Of a stretch of 64,000 bases of DNA, positions 25,092-35,260 are shown one piece after another. The notes under the pieces are model-generated. The model was not told the DNA's origin. It saw nothing but the letters and a program-made list of their open reading frames with translations, and did not search any database. Position 1 is the first letter of the stretch. Each line of letters starts with the position of its first letter. The DNA is from Trichococcus ilyis (GTDB lineage Bacteria; Bacillota; Bacilli; Lactobacillales; Aerococcaceae). The DNA lies in NCBI RefSeq assembly GCF_900109135.1, contig NZ_FNYT01000013.1, positions 23,251-87,250 on the forward strand. Reading direction: 5' to 3'. A program made the translations under genes and the position numbers.

Positions 25092-25120
25092 ACAGACAGC
25101 GAATTGTCTGTTTTTTTTTT
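25092..25120 (+). terminator. Terminator of veg
   Basis: ACAGACA pairs with TGTCTGT over a 6-nt loop, followed by nine to ten T residues. Confidence 0.92.
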
Positions 25121-25275
25121 ATGAAAATTATTTGGAGGAAGCTGGTACGATGGCGGAATGAGGCGATACAAAAGATGCAGCAACTAATTCGAATTTATTG
25201 ACATATATTTCTTTTAAAAACGGCAAGCTTACGCTAGTATTGTAGTATAAGAACAGTGGAGGGGAGCGTGGAGCG

Positions 25276-26136
25276 ATGGAATGGATTGAACGTGCACCGG
25301 CAAAAATAAATTTGGCGCTGGATGTATTGTATAAGCGAGATGACTCTTATCATGAACTGGAAATGGTGATGGCTTCGGTCGACCTCGCGGACCATCTTAC
25401 TTTTACTCCTCTCGAAGAAGATGAAATCAAAATCTACACGAACAAAGTCTTTTTGCCGGTGGATACGCGGAATCACGTTTACCAAGCAGTGAAGCTCCTC
25501 AAAGACCATTGCGGGATCAAAAAGGGCGTCAAGATCGAAATCGACAAGAAAATCCCTGTAGCTGCCGGATTGGGCGGAGGAAGTACCGATGCTGCCGCGG
25601 CTTTGCGGGCACTGAACAAGATCTGGGAGCTGCATCTTTCCGTTGAGGACCTGATCGCGATCGGCAATCAGGTCGGCTCGGATGTTCCTTACTGCATAGT
25701 GGGCGGCACGGCTTTTGTTTCTGGGCGGGGAGAAATCGTCCGGAAGTTGCGGCCGATGCCGTCCTGCTGGGTGATTTTGGCAAAACCGCGCTTGAGCGTC
25801 TCGACGAAGACGATTTTCCGGCTGCTCGCTGTCGAAGAACTGCAACATAAGCCGACCTCCCGGATCGTAGCGCAGGCCATCGAGGAGGGGGATTACGAAC
25901 GGATGTGCCGGAATGCAGGAAATGCGTTGGAACAGGTGACCTTCCACAAGCATCCGGAGCTGCGCCAATTGAAAGACCGGATGGAGAAATACGGCCTTGA
26001 AGGCGTCACGATGAGCGGCAGCGGGCCTACCATCATCGGCTTCAGCAGAAACACATCGCGCATCAAAAGGGTCTACAACAGCCTGCGCGGATTCTGCGAA
26101 GAAGTATACATGGTTCGCCTGCTCAACGAAGAATGA
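25276..26136 (+). CDS. ispE: 4-diphosphocytidyl-2-C-methyl-D-erythritol kinase
   Basis: A 286-residue GHMP-family kinase of the MEP isoprenoid pathway that phosphorylates CDP-methylerythritol. Motif 1 APAKINLALDVLYKRDDSYHELEMVM is at about 6-30, the ATP-binding motif 2 PVAAGLGGGSTDAAAALR at about 94-111, and motif 3 VTMSGSGPTIIGF near 240-252. The same gene follows ksgA-veg in Bacillus. Its presence means this organism keeps at least part of the MEP pathway, whereas many lactic acid bacteria use mevalonate. Confidence 0.95.
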   Translation: MEWIERAPAKINLALDVLYKRDDSYHELEMVMASVDLADHLTFTPLEEDEIKIYTNKVFLPVDTRNHVYQAVKLLKDHCGIKKGVKIEIDKKIPVAAGLGGGSTDAAAALRALNKIWELHLSVEDLIAIGNQVGSDVPYCIVGGTAFVSGRGEIVRKLRPMPSCWVILAKPRLSVSTKTIFRLLAVEELQHKPTSRIVAQAIEEGDYERMCRNAGNALEQVTFHKHPELRQLKDRMEKYGLEGVTMSGSGPTIIGFSRNTSRIKRVYNSLRGFCEEVYMVRLLNEE

Positions 26137-26145
26137 CAAAAAAAG

Positions 26146-26180
26146 AACCGCGAAACCCTCAAATGGGCTTTGCGGTTTTT
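26146..26180 (+). terminator. Terminator of ispE
   Basis: AACCGCGAAACCC pairs with GGGCTTTGCGGTT (one mismatch) over a 6-nt loop, then TTT. Confidence 0.85.
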
Positions 26181-26204
26181 GCTTGTGAAACGGAAGCGGA
26201 ATGG

Positions 26205-26234
26205 TTGACGCGCTGCAGCCTGTTGTGATAAAGT
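26205..26234 (+). promoter_or_regulatory. Possible promoter of the zinc-uptake operon
   Basis: TTGACG (26205-26210), 18 bp, TAAAGT (26229-26234). A segment ATTACGTTTT just before the ribosome site resembles one half of a Zur box, but no full palindrome or AdcR box is visible. Confidence 0.35.
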
Positions 26235-26285
26235 ATCTATCGGGACTTAAACAGGAATCATTACGTTTTGGAGGAATAATCATTT

Positions 26286-27239
26286 ATGAAAAATAGACTG
26301 AAAATGACCGGACTGCTGTCTGCGGCAGTCCTTGCTTTATTCGGCTGCGGAACGAACGGGGACGGCGGATCAGGCGTTTCTGAAGAGGGAATCAAGGTTG
26401 TCACGACCTTTTATCCGATGTATGACTTTGCGAAGAATGTGGTGGGAGACAACGGCGAAGTTTCCGTTTTGCTTGATGCCGGACAAGAGTCGCATGGCTA
26501 TGAGCCGACACCGCAGGATATCGCGGCGATCGCTGACGCTGATGTGTTCATCTACAACAGCGATGAGATGGAAACGTGGGTGCCGAGTGTATTGGAATCC
26601 ATCGAATCGAGCGAAGTGATCATTGTGGAAGCTGCCGAGGATATCGACCTTTTTGAAATCGAAGAGGCTGCAGCTGAAGAAGAAGCGCACAGCGAAGAAG
26701 AAGGCGGGCATGACCACAATGTCGATCCGCATGTCTGGCTGGATCCTGTGTACGCTCAAACGGAGATAGACGCGATTTTGGCCGGGTTGCTCGAGGCGGA
26801 TCAAGCCAACAAAGACAGTTACGAAGCGAACGCTGCTGCATTCAAAGGGAAATTGGCGGAACTCGATGCGGCTTATCAGACTGCTTTTGAGAATGCCGAA
26901 CACCGCACATTCGTTGTGCAGCACGCCGCTTTCGGCTACATCGCACGCCGCTATGGCCTGACTGAAGTGGCGGTTTCCGAAGTGTCTTCCGACGCGGAAC
27001 CGAACCCCGCCAAATTGGCTGAGCTGCAGCAATTCATGGTCGACAACGGGATCACGACCGTCTATTATTCGGACAGCGCTTCTTCCAAAACGGCCGAAAC
27101 GCTTGCCGAGGGGGCAGGGGCTTCCTTGGAAGTTTTGAGTCCGCTTGAAGGGATAACCGATGAGGACCAAAAAGCCGGCAAAGATTATCTGAGTGTGATG
27201 CAAGAGAATTTGGCAGCTTTGAAAAAAGTGATCCAATAA
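26286..27239 (+). CDS. adcA: Zinc ABC transporter substrate-binding lipoprotein
   Basis: A 317-residue cluster A-I binding protein (AdcA/ZnuA). It has a lipoprotein signal with lipobox ALFGC (Cys at about 22), so it is anchored on the outer face of the membrane. Zinc ligands fit the histidines in ESHGYEPTP (about 71), VDPHVWLDP (about 150) and VQHAAFGYIARRYGL (about 214), and an acidic residue near the end. Between the first two ligands lies an acidic, His-containing loop (EEEAHSEEEGGHDHN, about 130-145) typical of zinc-specific members. Unlike streptococcal AdcA it lacks the extra ZinT domain. adcC and adcB follow. Confidence 0.94.
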   Translation: MKNRLKMTGLLSAAVLALFGCGTNGDGGSGVSEEGIKVVTTFYPMYDFAKNVVGDNGEVSVLLDAGQESHGYEPTPQDIAAIADADVFIYNSDEMETWVPSVLESIESSEVIIVEAAEDIDLFEIEEAAAEEEAHSEEEGGHDHNVDPHVWLDPVYAQTEIDAILAGLLEADQANKDSYEANAAAFKGKLAELDAAYQTAFENAEHRTFVVQHAAFGYIARRYGLTEVAVSEVSSDAEPNPAKLAELQQFMVDNGITTVYYSDSASSKTAETLAEGAGASLEVLSPLEGITDEDQKAGKDYLSVMQENLAALKKVIQ

Positions 27240-27257
27240 CAGAAGAGAGGAATTCAA

Positions 27258-27965
27258 GTGGATTACATCGATGTACAGCATCTGTCGTTCTATTACGACG
27301 ATGAACCTGTCCTGCAGGATATCACCTTCCAGGTGCATGAAGGGGAATTTGTCATCCTCACCGGCGAGAACGGTGCGGCAAAATCGACTTTGTTGAAGAG
27401 CATCCTGGGTCTTCTGAGCCCCAGGGAAGGTAGCGCGACGATTTCGAAGGTGAATTATCGCGGAGAAAAACTCACGATCGGTTATGCACCGCAACAGATT
27501 TCATCGTTCAACATCGGTTTTCCGAGCCGTGTACTTGAGTTTGTCGAGTCCGGCAGATATCAAAAAGGCAAGTGGTTCAAAAAGTTGGACGAGGAAGACC
27601 ATACGCACGTAAAAAAATCCTTGGAATCAGTGGGCATGTGGGAGATGCGCAACAAAAAAATCGGTGAACTTTCCGGTGGCCAAAAGCAGCGCATCGCTTT
27701 GGCACGCATCTTTGCGACCGATCCGGACTTGTTTGTGTTGGACGAGCCGACAACAGGGATGGATAAGGAATCGCGTGAGCGTTTCTATCGCTTGCTGAAG
27801 CACAATTCGCAAGTCCACAACAAAGCGATCATCATGGTTACGCATGAACACGAAGATATCAAAGAATTTGTCGATACCCACATTCAGTTGGTCAGAAAGG
27901 AGGATTCGCCTTGGAGATGTTTCTCTATGGATTTATGCAAAGAGCCTTCCAAGCATCAACATTGA
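27258..27965 (+). CDS. adcC: Zinc ABC transporter ATP-binding protein
   Basis: A 235-residue ABC ATPase. Walker A is GENGAAKST at about 36-44, the signature LSGGQKQRIALARIF near 137, and Walker B LFVLDEPTTGMD near 160. The Ala before the Walker A lysine replaces the usual Gly; AdcC proteins of lactic acid bacteria share this, so I regard it as functional. The C-terminal tail SPWRCFSMD is also AdcC-like. It energises the AdcB permease. The 3' end overlaps adcB by 55 bp. Confidence 0.94.
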   Translation: MDYIDVQHLSFYYDDEPVLQDITFQVHEGEFVILTGENGAAKSTLLKSILGLLSPREGSATISKVNYRGEKLTIGYAPQQISSFNIGFPSRVLEFVESGRYQKGKWFKKLDEEDHTHVKKSLESVGMWEMRNKKIGELSGGQKQRIALARIFATDPDLFVLDEPTTGMDKESRERFYRLLKHNSQVHNKAIIMVTHEHEDIKEFVDTHIQLVRKEDSPWRCFSMDLCKEPSKHQH

Positions 27966-28720
27966 TCGCGATCATGGCGCCCGTTTTGGGTCTCTTGCTG
28001 ATTCTGCGCCGGCAATCCTTGATGTCGGACACGCTGTCGCATGTTTCCTTGGCAGGGGTTGCCTTGGGGATGCTCCTTAACATCAATCCGACGCTCACCA
28101 CGTTGGGCATCGTCATCTTGGCGGCGATCGGCATCGAATATTTGCGCGTCATTTTTAAAGGCTATTCGGAAATATCGGTCGCAATCCTGATGGCTACAGG
28201 GATGGCGGTCGCGTTGGTGCTGATGAGTTTCGTATCAGGAAAGCAGAACGCAAGCGTGGAACAGTATCTGTTCGGGTCGATCATCACCATCAATGATCAG
28301 CAGATCCTGATTTTGTTGGCATTGGCGATTATTGTCGTGGCCCTGTATCTGATTTTCCGCAAGCCGTTGTATGTATTGACGTTTGATGAGGATACGGCCC
28401 ATACAGCGGGATTGCCGGTCCGGCTGATGTCGCTGTTGGTGTCTGTGATCACAGGTGTTGCGATCAGCGTGGTGATGCCGATAACCGGATCTTTGCTGGT
28501 GTCCTCCATCATGATCTTGCCGGCAGCCATCTCGATGAGGCTGGTCCATACCTTCAACAGTGTCATCCTGCTTGGGATCGGGATCGGTTTGGCAGGGATG
28601 TACGGCGGATTGTTCGCATCGTATCAATACGGAACGCCTCCCGGTGCCACCATCACTTTGGTGTTTGTGGCCATGTTCGTATTGACCAGCATCTACAAAG
28701 TCGTCGCCGAGAAGAAGTAG
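27911..28720 (+). CDS. adcB: Zinc ABC transporter permease
   Basis: A 269-residue ABC-3 family membrane protein with about eight hydrophobic helices and the family block LRRQSLMSDTLSHVSLAGVALG near residues 32-55. A TTG start at 27911 lies seven bases after AAAGGAGG (27896-27903); the alternative ATG at 27917 is thirteen bases away. It forms the zinc channel with AdcC on the cytosolic side and AdcA outside. The overlap with adcC implies coupled translation. Confidence 0.93.
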   Translation: MEMFLYGFMQRAFQASTLIAIMAPVLGLLLILRRQSLMSDTLSHVSLAGVALGMLLNINPTLTTLGIVILAAIGIEYLRVIFKGYSEISVAILMATGMAVALVLMSFVSGKQNASVEQYLFGSIITINDQQILILLALAIIVVALYLIFRKPLYVLTFDEDTAHTAGLPVRLMSLLVSVITGVAISVVMPITGSLLVSSIMILPAAISMRLVHTFNSVILLGIGIGLAGMYGGLFASYQYGTPPGATITLVFVAMFVLTSIYKVVAEKK

Positions 28721-28743
28721 AATCTTAACAATAAGATATATGC

Positions 28744-28774
28744 ACAAGAGCAGAACATTGCTCTTGTTTTTTTT
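28744..28774 (+). terminator. Terminator of the adc operon
   Basis: ACAAGAGCA pairs with TGCTCTTGT over a 6-nt loop, then a run of T residues. Confidence 0.92.
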
Positions 28775-28787
28775 GTATTAATTCGAT

Positions 28788-28800
28788 TAAAAACGAACAA
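28788..28800 (+). promoter_or_regulatory. Candidate PurR box upstream of purR
   Basis: TAAAAACGAACAA contains the CGAAC core of the Gram-positive PurBox (AWWWCCGAACWWT) with A/T-rich flanks; one core C is replaced by A. It lies about 50 bp upstream of a TATAAT (28839-28844), the expected location for PurR control. A weak -35 (TTTCAT, 28816-28821) gives 17-bp spacing. Confidence 0.5.
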
Positions 28801-28877
28801 TAATTAATTAAAAGCTTTCATTTTTCAGGAATCAACTATATAATAAGGAAAAGTACGTGAATGGGGAGAGATTTGGA

Positions 28878-29711
28878 TTGAAAATAAAGCGTAGTGAACG
28901 GTTAGTCGACATGACCCGTTATTTGTTGGAAAGACCGCATCGGTTGATATCGTTGACCTATTTCGCCAAACGTTATGAATCAGCGAAATCATCCATCAGT
29001 GAAGATTTATCCATCATCAAAAAAACATTCGAAGATCGGGGAACCGGGATTGTCGAAACGTTGCCGGGTGCAGCGGGAGGCGTCAAATATATTCCGACAA
29101 TCAAAAAGGAAAATGCCCGTGAAATTATAGAAGAAATGTGCGAAATCATGAACAGCAAAGATCGGCTGTTGCCGGGTGGCTACGTTTATCTTTCCGACAT
29201 GCTGGGCAACCCGGAGCTGCTGCAGAAAATCGGGCGCGTGATCGCGGCGCAATACGTCGACAAAAAAGTCGATGCAGTCATGACGGTAGCTACCAAAGGG
29301 GTTCCGATCGCGCAAGCGGTAGCCACTTATCTGAATGTGCCGTTCGTCATCGTGCGCCGGGATTCAAAAATTACCGAAGGCTCCACTGTGAGCATCAATT
29401 ACGTGTCTGGTTCATCCGACCGGGTCGAAAAAATGGAGCTTTCCAAGCGCAGTTTGGCGCGCGGTTCCAAAGTGCTGATCGTCGATGATTTCTTGAAGGG
29501 CGGAGGCACCATCAACGGGATGCGCAGCATGATCGCTGAATTCGAATCGGAGACGGTCGGCGTCACGGTGTTCGCTGAAGCCGGCTACAATTCCAAACGC
29601 GAAGTATTCGACTATACGTCGCTGATCCGCGTAAACAATATCGATTTGAAGGATCATTCCATCAGTGTGGGTTTGGGCAATTATTTCGATGAAGGCACCG
29701 AATTAGCATAA
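28878..29711 (+). CDS. purR: Purine operon repressor
   Basis: The start is the TTG at 28878, seven to eight bases after GGGGAGA, so the protein begins MKIKRSERLVDMTRYLL as in Bacillus PurR. An upstream GTG (28857) would precede that ribosome site. The 277-residue product has an N-terminal winged helix (ESAKSSISEDLSIIKKTFE) and a PRTase-fold effector domain with the PRPP loop VLIVDDFLKGGGTINGM near 196-212. PurR binds paired PurBoxes and is released by PRPP. The PurBox-like site upstream suggests autoregulation. Confidence 0.95.
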   Translation: MKIKRSERLVDMTRYLLERPHRLISLTYFAKRYESAKSSISEDLSIIKKTFEDRGTGIVETLPGAAGGVKYIPTIKKENAREIIEEMCEIMNSKDRLLPGGYVYLSDMLGNPELLQKIGRVIAAQYVDKKVDAVMTVATKGVPIAQAVATYLNVPFVIVRRDSKITEGSTVSINYVSGSSDRVEKMELSKRSLARGSKVLIVDDFLKGGGTINGMRSMIAEFESETVGVTVFAEAGYNSKREVFDYTSLIRVNNIDLKDHSISVGLGNYFDEGTELA

Positions 29712-29720
29712 TTTGAAGCC

Positions 29721-29762
29721 AAAGAGCCTGATCTTGAACACGCGTTCAAGATCAGGCTCTTT
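29721..29762. terminator. Bidirectional terminator between purR and the cupin gene
   Basis: AAAGAGCCTGATCTTGAAC pairs perfectly over 19 bp around a 4-nt loop, with T-rich and A-rich flanks on both strands. Confidence 0.92.
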
Positions 29763-29784
29763 CGTGCGTCGGGGGGCAGACGGG

Positions 29785-30318
29785 TCAGGTTGGCCCGCTC
29801 CGGAAAGAAGTTCCCGGCAATGTTTTGTAGGCCAATTTTTCCAAAATAGGTCCGCAATCAGGATAATCCTTCAGCAAGGCGTCGTATGGCAGCAGTTCAA
29901 AATCCCGGTAATCGAACCCTGGCGAGACCATGCAACTTACAAGCGCGTAGTCGCCGGATTGGCCTTCGATGCTGCTACCGAAGATGACCCCTTTCGGAAC
30001 CGTAAATTGGAAAAGTTCGCCCTTTTCAGTCTGCCGGCCCATTTTCACCGCTTCATAGCAGCCGTCGGGGTGCAGCAGATGGATCGTCAAAGCATTGCCT
30101 TCGTGGAAGTACCAGACCTCGTCGGATTTCAGGCGGTGAAAATGGGAAGGGTTATCTGCCGTAAGCAGGAAAAGGATGTTGCTGTAGAGATAGCGTTCCC
30201 GCCGATCCTCGGTAACGATCAGTTCGGGAGAATGGCTGGTTTCGCGGAAATAACCGCCTTCCGCGTGGGGCTGCAGCAGCAGTTTGTGGATCCAAAATGA
30301 TGCAGTCGGTTTTGTCAT
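29785..30318 (-). CDS. Cupin_5 (DUF985) family protein
   Basis: The ATG at 30318 follows GAAAGGAC and gives 177 residues beginning MTKPTASFWIHKLLLQPHAEGGYFRETSHS. HAEGGYFRET is the signature of the DUF985/Cupin_5 family, a small double-stranded beta-helix group related to YML079w. Metal-site-like His and Glu residues appear in NPSHFHRLKSDEVWYFHEGNALTIH. The biochemical role of the family is not established; sugar-epimerase-like folds have been noted. It is a single gene, convergent with purR. Confidence 0.85.
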   Translation of the reverse strand: MTKPTASFWIHKLLLQPHAEGGYFRETSHSPELIVTEDRRERYLYSNILFLLTADNPSHFHRLKSDEVWYFHEGNALTIHLLHPDGCYEAVKMGRQTEKGELFQFTVPKGVIFGSSIEGQSGDYALVSCMVSPGFDYRDFELLPYDALLKDYPDCGPILEKLAYKTLPGTSFRSGPT

Positions 30319-30454
30319 TGGGATCAGTCCTTTCGAGGTGTCCTTCTGTCTACAAGTATATCCAAAAAACCGGTCAATAAGAAACAATGTATCCGTATTC
30401 TTCGTTTTTCCATTAGAAAATGAAAAGAAGTCTGAATTTATATACGACATCATA

Positions 30455-30483
30455 TTGAAAAAAGCAAGTTTTTAGGCTAAGAT
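30455..30483 (+). promoter_or_regulatory. Candidate promoter of glmU
   Basis: TTGAAA (30455-30460), 17 bp, TAAGAT (30478-30483); the overlapping GATAAT is 20 bp away. Confidence 0.45.
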
Positions 30484-30524
30484 AATTTAGTTGAAGGAAT
30501 AAAATGAAAAGATAGGAGTTGCTT

Positions 30525-31901
30525 ATGGCTAATCGTTTTGCAATCATACTTGCCGCTGGTCAAGGAACGCGCATGAAAAGCAAACTTTACAAAGTATTGC
30601 ATGCAGTTTGCGGAAAACCAATGGTGGAGCACGTCGTGGATCAAGTTGAGGCTGCCGGCATAGAGAAAGTTGTGACAATCGTGGGGCACGGCGCTGATAC
30701 TGTTAAAGGATACTTGGGAGATCGTTCGGAATATGTATTGCAAGCGCAACAATTGGGAACAGGGCATGCTGTCCTGCAGGCGCAAGCTGTGCTGGAGAAC
30801 GAAGAAGGCACGACCTTGGTCATCTGCGGCGATACACCGTTGCTGACTGCAGAGACGTTGGAAGCTTTGCTGCAATACCATGAAGAGAAAAAAGCGAAAG
30901 CAACTATCCTGACTGCGCAGGCTGATGATCCGACCGGTTATGGCCGCATCATCAGAAATGCATCAGATAATGTAGAAAAAATCGTGGAACAAAAAGACGC
31001 TTCTCCGGAGGAAGCACGCGTGCAGGAAATCAATACAGGCACGTATGCTTTCGATAACAAGCTGTTGTTTGCTGCGCTGCAATCCGTCGGGAACAACAAT
31101 GCGCAAGGCGAATACTACTTGCCGGATGTCATCGAAATCCTGAAGAATCAAGGCGAAATCGTGACGGCTTATCAGATGAGCGATATGGGGGAAGCTCTGG
31201 GCGTAAACGACCGGGTCGCATTGGCTGAAGCTTCCGTATACATGAAGCGACGCATCAATGAAAAGCATATGCGCAATGGCGTTACCTTGATCGATCCTGA
31301 TAATACGTACATCGAATCGGATGTCATCATCGGAAGCGACACAATCATTGAACCGAACGTATTCCTGAAAGGGAAAACCGTCATCGGGCAAGATTGCTTC
31401 ATCGGATCGGGTTCGGAACTGAGCAATACGACCATCGGCGACCGTGTCCAAGTCAGAAGCTCGAACTTGGAGGACTCCGTGATGGAATCCGACAGCAACA
31501 TCGGTCCGTTCAGCCATCTGAGACCGAACAGCCATATCGGAAAACGCGTCCACATCGGCAATTTTGTGGAAGTGAAAAATGCGGTACTGGACGAAGATAC
31601 AAAAGTCGGCCATCTGACTTATGTGGGGGACGCGGATCTTGGCAAAAACATCAACGTCGGTTGCGGCACTGTCTTCGTGAATTATGACGGCAAACACAAA
31701 CACCGTTCCAAAATCGGTGACAATACGTTCATCGGCTGCAACGTGAATATCGTGGCACCGGTCAAAGTCGAAGCCAATACTTTCCTGGCTGCGGGTTCGA
31801 CCATCACCAAAGACGTTCCTGCAGGCGCGATGGGCATCGCCCGCAGCCGCCAGGAGAACAAACCCGGCTACTGGGAAAAATTGCCGCCAGCCGAAAAATA
31901 A
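30525..31901 (+). CDS. glmU: Bifunctional UDP-N-acetylglucosamine pyrophosphorylase / glucosamine-1-phosphate acetyltransferase
   Basis: The ATG at 30525 lies after TAGGAG; an in-frame TTG at 30519 adds two residues only. The 458-residue enzyme has an N-terminal uridylyltransferase domain ([25 protein letters not shown], about 8-32) and a C-terminal left-handed beta-helix acetyltransferase built from hexapeptide repeats (about 250-450, with [14 protein letters not shown] and the catalytic-site [14 protein letters not shown]). It makes UDP-GlcNAc for peptidoglycan and teichoic acids. glmU-prs order is conserved in Bacilli; spoVG, which often precedes them, is absent here. Confidence 0.97.
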   Translation: MANRFAIILAAGQGTRMKSKLYKVLHAVCGKPMVEHVVDQVEAAGIEKVVTIVGHGADTVKGYLGDRSEYVLQAQQLGTGHAVLQAQAVLENEEGTTLVICGDTPLLTAETLEALLQYHEEKKAKATILTAQADDPTGYGRIIRNASDNVEKIVEQKDASPEEARVQEINTGTYAFDNKLLFAALQSVGNNNAQGEYYLPDVIEILKNQGEIVTAYQMSDMGEALGVNDRVALAEASVYMKRRINEKHMRNGVTLIDPDNTYIESDVIIGSDTIIEPNVFLKGKTVIGQDCFIGSGSELSNTTIGDRVQVRSSNLEDSVMESDSNIGPFSHLRPNSHIGKRVHIGNFVEVKNAVLDEDTKVGHLTYVGDADLGKNINVGCGTVFVNYDGKHKHRSKIGDNTFIGCNVNIVAPVKVEANTFLAAGSTITKDVPAGAMGIARSRQENKPGYWEKLPPAEK

Positions 31902-31921
31902 AGCAAAACATTATGCATGTA

Positions 31922-31930
31922 TGGTAGAAT
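31922..31930 (+). promoter_or_regulatory. Extended -10 upstream of prs
   Basis: TGG-TAGAAT with no convincing -35. Confidence 0.4.
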
Positions 31931-31997
31931 GATTTTGAAAATACAATATCAGTATGTGCTTCATTTGGTAAAAACAACAGATTAACGGAGGATTATC

Positions 31998-32978
31998 ATG
32001 ACAGAAAATTATCAAGATCCAAAACTTAAGATTTTTTCCTTAAGTTCGAATCGCCCCTTGGCTGAGAAAATTGCGGCTGACGTTGGTGTGGAGTTAGGAA
32101 CCCTTTCTTCATCCCAATTCAGTGACGGAGAAATCAAAATCAACATCGACGAAAGTATCCGCGGTTGCCACGTGTACGTCATCCAATCGACAAGCTCTCC
32201 GGTAAATGACCACTTGATGGAACTTTTGATCATGATCGATGCTTTGAAACGCGCGAGCGCAAAAACAATCAACGTTGTTTTGCCGTATTATGGCTATGCT
32301 CGCCAAGACCGCAAAGCGCAATCACGTGAGCCTATCACTGCTAAATTAGTGGCGAATATGATCACTCAAGCCGGCGCTGACAGATTATTGACACTTGATA
32401 TGCATGCTCCTCAAATCCAAGGTTTCTTCGACATTCCGGTCGATCATCTATTGGGAGCTCCGTTATTGGCCAGTTATTTCTTGGATCATGAAGTCCTCAA
32501 TCATGATGTGGTTGTCGTTTCCCCTGATCACGGTGGTGTGACAAGAGCCCGCAAACTGGCTGAATTCATCAAAGCTCCGATCGCCATCATCGACAAGAGA
32601 AGACCGAAGGCGAACGTTGCCGAAGTCATGAACATCATCGGTAATGTCGAAGGCAAAAAATGTATCCTGATCGATGACATGATCGATACTGCCGGCACAA
32701 TCACCTTGGCTGCCCAAGCATTGCAAGATGCAGGCGCAGAGGATGTCTATGCTTGCTGCACACATGCTGTATTGTCAGGTCCGGCAATGGACCGCATCAA
32801 CAACTCCGTAATCAAAGAACTGATCGTGACTGACTCCATCAACATCCCTGAGGAAAAAGTCAGCGAAAAAATCGTACAGGTATCCGTGTCACAATTGATC
32901 GCCGAAGCAATCAAACGTATCCACGAAAACCGCTCCGTAAGCCCGTTGTTCCAAGAAAAATTCGTGATCATCGACTAA
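31998..32978 (+). CDS. prs: Ribose-phosphate pyrophosphokinase
   Basis: A 326-residue class I PRPP synthase. The flexible ATP loop with [20 protein letters not shown] is at about 95-114, [18 protein letters not shown] follows, and the ribose-5-phosphate/PRPP loop [12 protein letters not shown] is near 225-236. It supplies PRPP for purines, pyrimidines, His and Trp; PRPP is also the ligand of the PurR encoded nearby. ACGGAGG precedes the start. Confidence 0.97.
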   Translation: MTENYQDPKLKIFSLSSNRPLAEKIAADVGVELGTLSSSQFSDGEIKINIDESIRGCHVYVIQSTSSPVNDHLMELLIMIDALKRASAKTINVVLPYYGYARQDRKAQSREPITAKLVANMITQAGADRLLTLDMHAPQIQGFFDIPVDHLLGAPLLASYFLDHEVLNHDVVVVSPDHGGVTRARKLAEFIKAPIAIIDKRRPKANVAEVMNIIGNVEGKKCILIDDMIDTAGTITLAAQALQDAGAEDVYACCTHAVLSGPAMDRINNSVIKELIVTDSINIPEEKVSEKIVQVSVSQLIAEAIKRIHENRSVSPLFQEKFVIID

Positions 32979-32992
32979 GAATGAATGGCTGC

Positions 32993-33025
32993 ACAAAAAA
33001 GTCCTCCTGCCGGAGGGCTTTTTTG
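32993..33025 (+). terminator. Terminator of prs
   Basis: CAAAAAAGTCCTCC and GGAGGGCTTTTTTG pair around a 4-nt loop. Confidence 0.88.
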
Positions 33026-33162
33026 TTTGCGGGGAGCAGCTTCAGGTTTCGGGTTGCAGCCGGAAAAGATGGATAACGGGAAAAAAACATCTTTCCTGCC
33101 GCCGAATCCCGCATCCCTGCACCCGCACAAACACCAAATCACCGAAGACTGCCCCAAAAACC

Positions 33163-33201
33163 AAAAAACACCCGCCGGCCCGGAAGGGGCCAGCGGGTGT
33201 T
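33163..33201 (-). terminator. Terminator of ldh
   Basis: AACACCCGC...GGCCC and its complement form a very GC-rich stem around a 4-nt loop; on the minus strand it is followed by TTTTTT. Confidence 0.88.
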
Positions 33202-33215
33202 GAACTTTGCAACTA

Positions 33216-34235
<1,020 letters not shown>

Positions 34236-34349
34236 TCATTAAGGCGATTACTCTTTAGGCCTATCCTTCTCGGCAAAGATTTTCAGAACCAGCGCGCTTG
34301 CACGCAAAGGATAAACAGTGAACAACCTGTGAAATATTATATAAAAATA

Positions 34350-34378
34350 TTATAAAATAAACTAGCGTTGTTTTCAAC
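34350..34378 (-). promoter_or_regulatory. Distal, consensus-like promoter of ldh
   Basis: On the minus strand TTGAAA (34378-34373), 17 bp, TATAAT (34355-34350). The leader to ldh would be about 150 nt. Confidence 0.7.
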
Positions 34379-34431
34379 AAAGAGCTGATATTTTTTTCAC
34401 AAGATTTTTAACCCGTCTGCAGACCAATTTC

Positions 34432-34460
34432 TTACGCTTAGCCGGGGAATGTGGTATACT
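34432..34460 (+). promoter_or_regulatory. Promoter of pth-mfd operon
   Basis: TTACGC (34432-34437), 17 bp, TATACT (34455-34460) with an extended TGG. Confidence 0.6.
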
Positions 34461-34580
34461 GTTCAAAAGCAAACTGTGCGGATAATATTCGCGCAGCCTT
34501 TTTTCGCGCAAAAGAGGAAGCAGGCAGTCGTCTGTGCCTTTGCGAACATAACAATGAATGCAAAATATAGGGGAATACAC

Positions 34581-35150
34581 ATGAAAATGATCGTAGGATT
34601 GGGGAACCCAGGCCCGAAGTACACCGACACGAAGCATAATGTCGGCTTTATTACTTTGGACGAGTGGGCTTTTCAAAATAAAGAAAAGTACAACAAAAAT
34701 AAATTTGAAGCGTTATACATAGAGACTACCTTGGACGGAGAAAAAGTGCTGTTCGTCAAACCGCTGACTTTCATGAATGATTCAGGACGAGCGGTAAGGC
34801 CGCTGATGGATTATTACAACATACCGATCGAGGATCTGGTAGTCGTTTATGATGATATGGATATGCCGGTCGGCAAGATACGGCTTCGCCAAAAGGGCGG
34901 AGCCGGCGGACATAATGGCATCAAAAGTCTGATTCAGCATCTGGGCACGCAGGATTTCAACCGGATCCGCATCGGAGTCGGAAGGCCCAAAAATAACATG
35001 TCGGTCATTCAGCACGTATTGAGTCCTTTCCCGCAAGACGAACATGCCGACATGCTTGCGGCAGTGAAAGAGAGTGTCGAAGCGATCGGCCACTTCATCA
35101 AAGGGAATAATTTTTTGGATACGATGAATCAATTCAATAAAAAAGGTTAG
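34581..35150 (+). CDS. pth: Peptidyl-tRNA hydrolase
   Basis: The ATG at 34581 follows AGGGGA; a longer frame upstream would cover the promoter. The 189-residue enzyme releases stalled peptides from tRNA. Catalytic His19 lies in NPGPKYTDTKHNVGF, Asp near 92 in VVYDDMDMPVGKIRLRQKGGAGGHNG. It is the first gene of the conserved pth-mfd series. Confidence 0.96.
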   Translation: MKMIVGLGNPGPKYTDTKHNVGFITLDEWAFQNKEKYNKNKFEALYIETTLDGEKVLFVKPLTFMNDSGRAVRPLMDYYNIPIEDLVVVYDDMDMPVGKIRLRQKGGAGGHNGIKSLIQHLGTQDFNRIRIGVGRPKNNMSVIQHVLSPFPQDEHADMLAAVKESVEAIGHFIKGNNFLDTMNQFNKKG

Positions 35151-35175
35151 GTTCAGCTTCAGCTGGACCTCTTTT
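35149..35175 (+). terminator. Weak terminator between pth and mfd
   Basis: AGGTTCAGC pairs with GCTGGACCT over a 4-nt loop and is followed by CTTTT only, so partial read-through is likely. Confidence 0.5.
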
Positions 35176-35260
35176 GTGTCTGTCGCAGCCTGGATAGGCG
35201 AATCAACATGAAAACGATAGCCTTTTTTTGCAGAACACACCATGAACGAGGAGAATATTC

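Noticed and set aside
25121..25201. 26-codon frame after the veg terminator
   Set aside because: No ribosome site, directly behind a T-run, and too short to judge.
27258..27965. Walker A substitution (Ala for Gly) as a sign that AdcC is inactive
   Set aside because: AdcC proteins of related lactic acid bacteria carry the same GENGAAK sequence, and the signature and Walker B motifs are intact.
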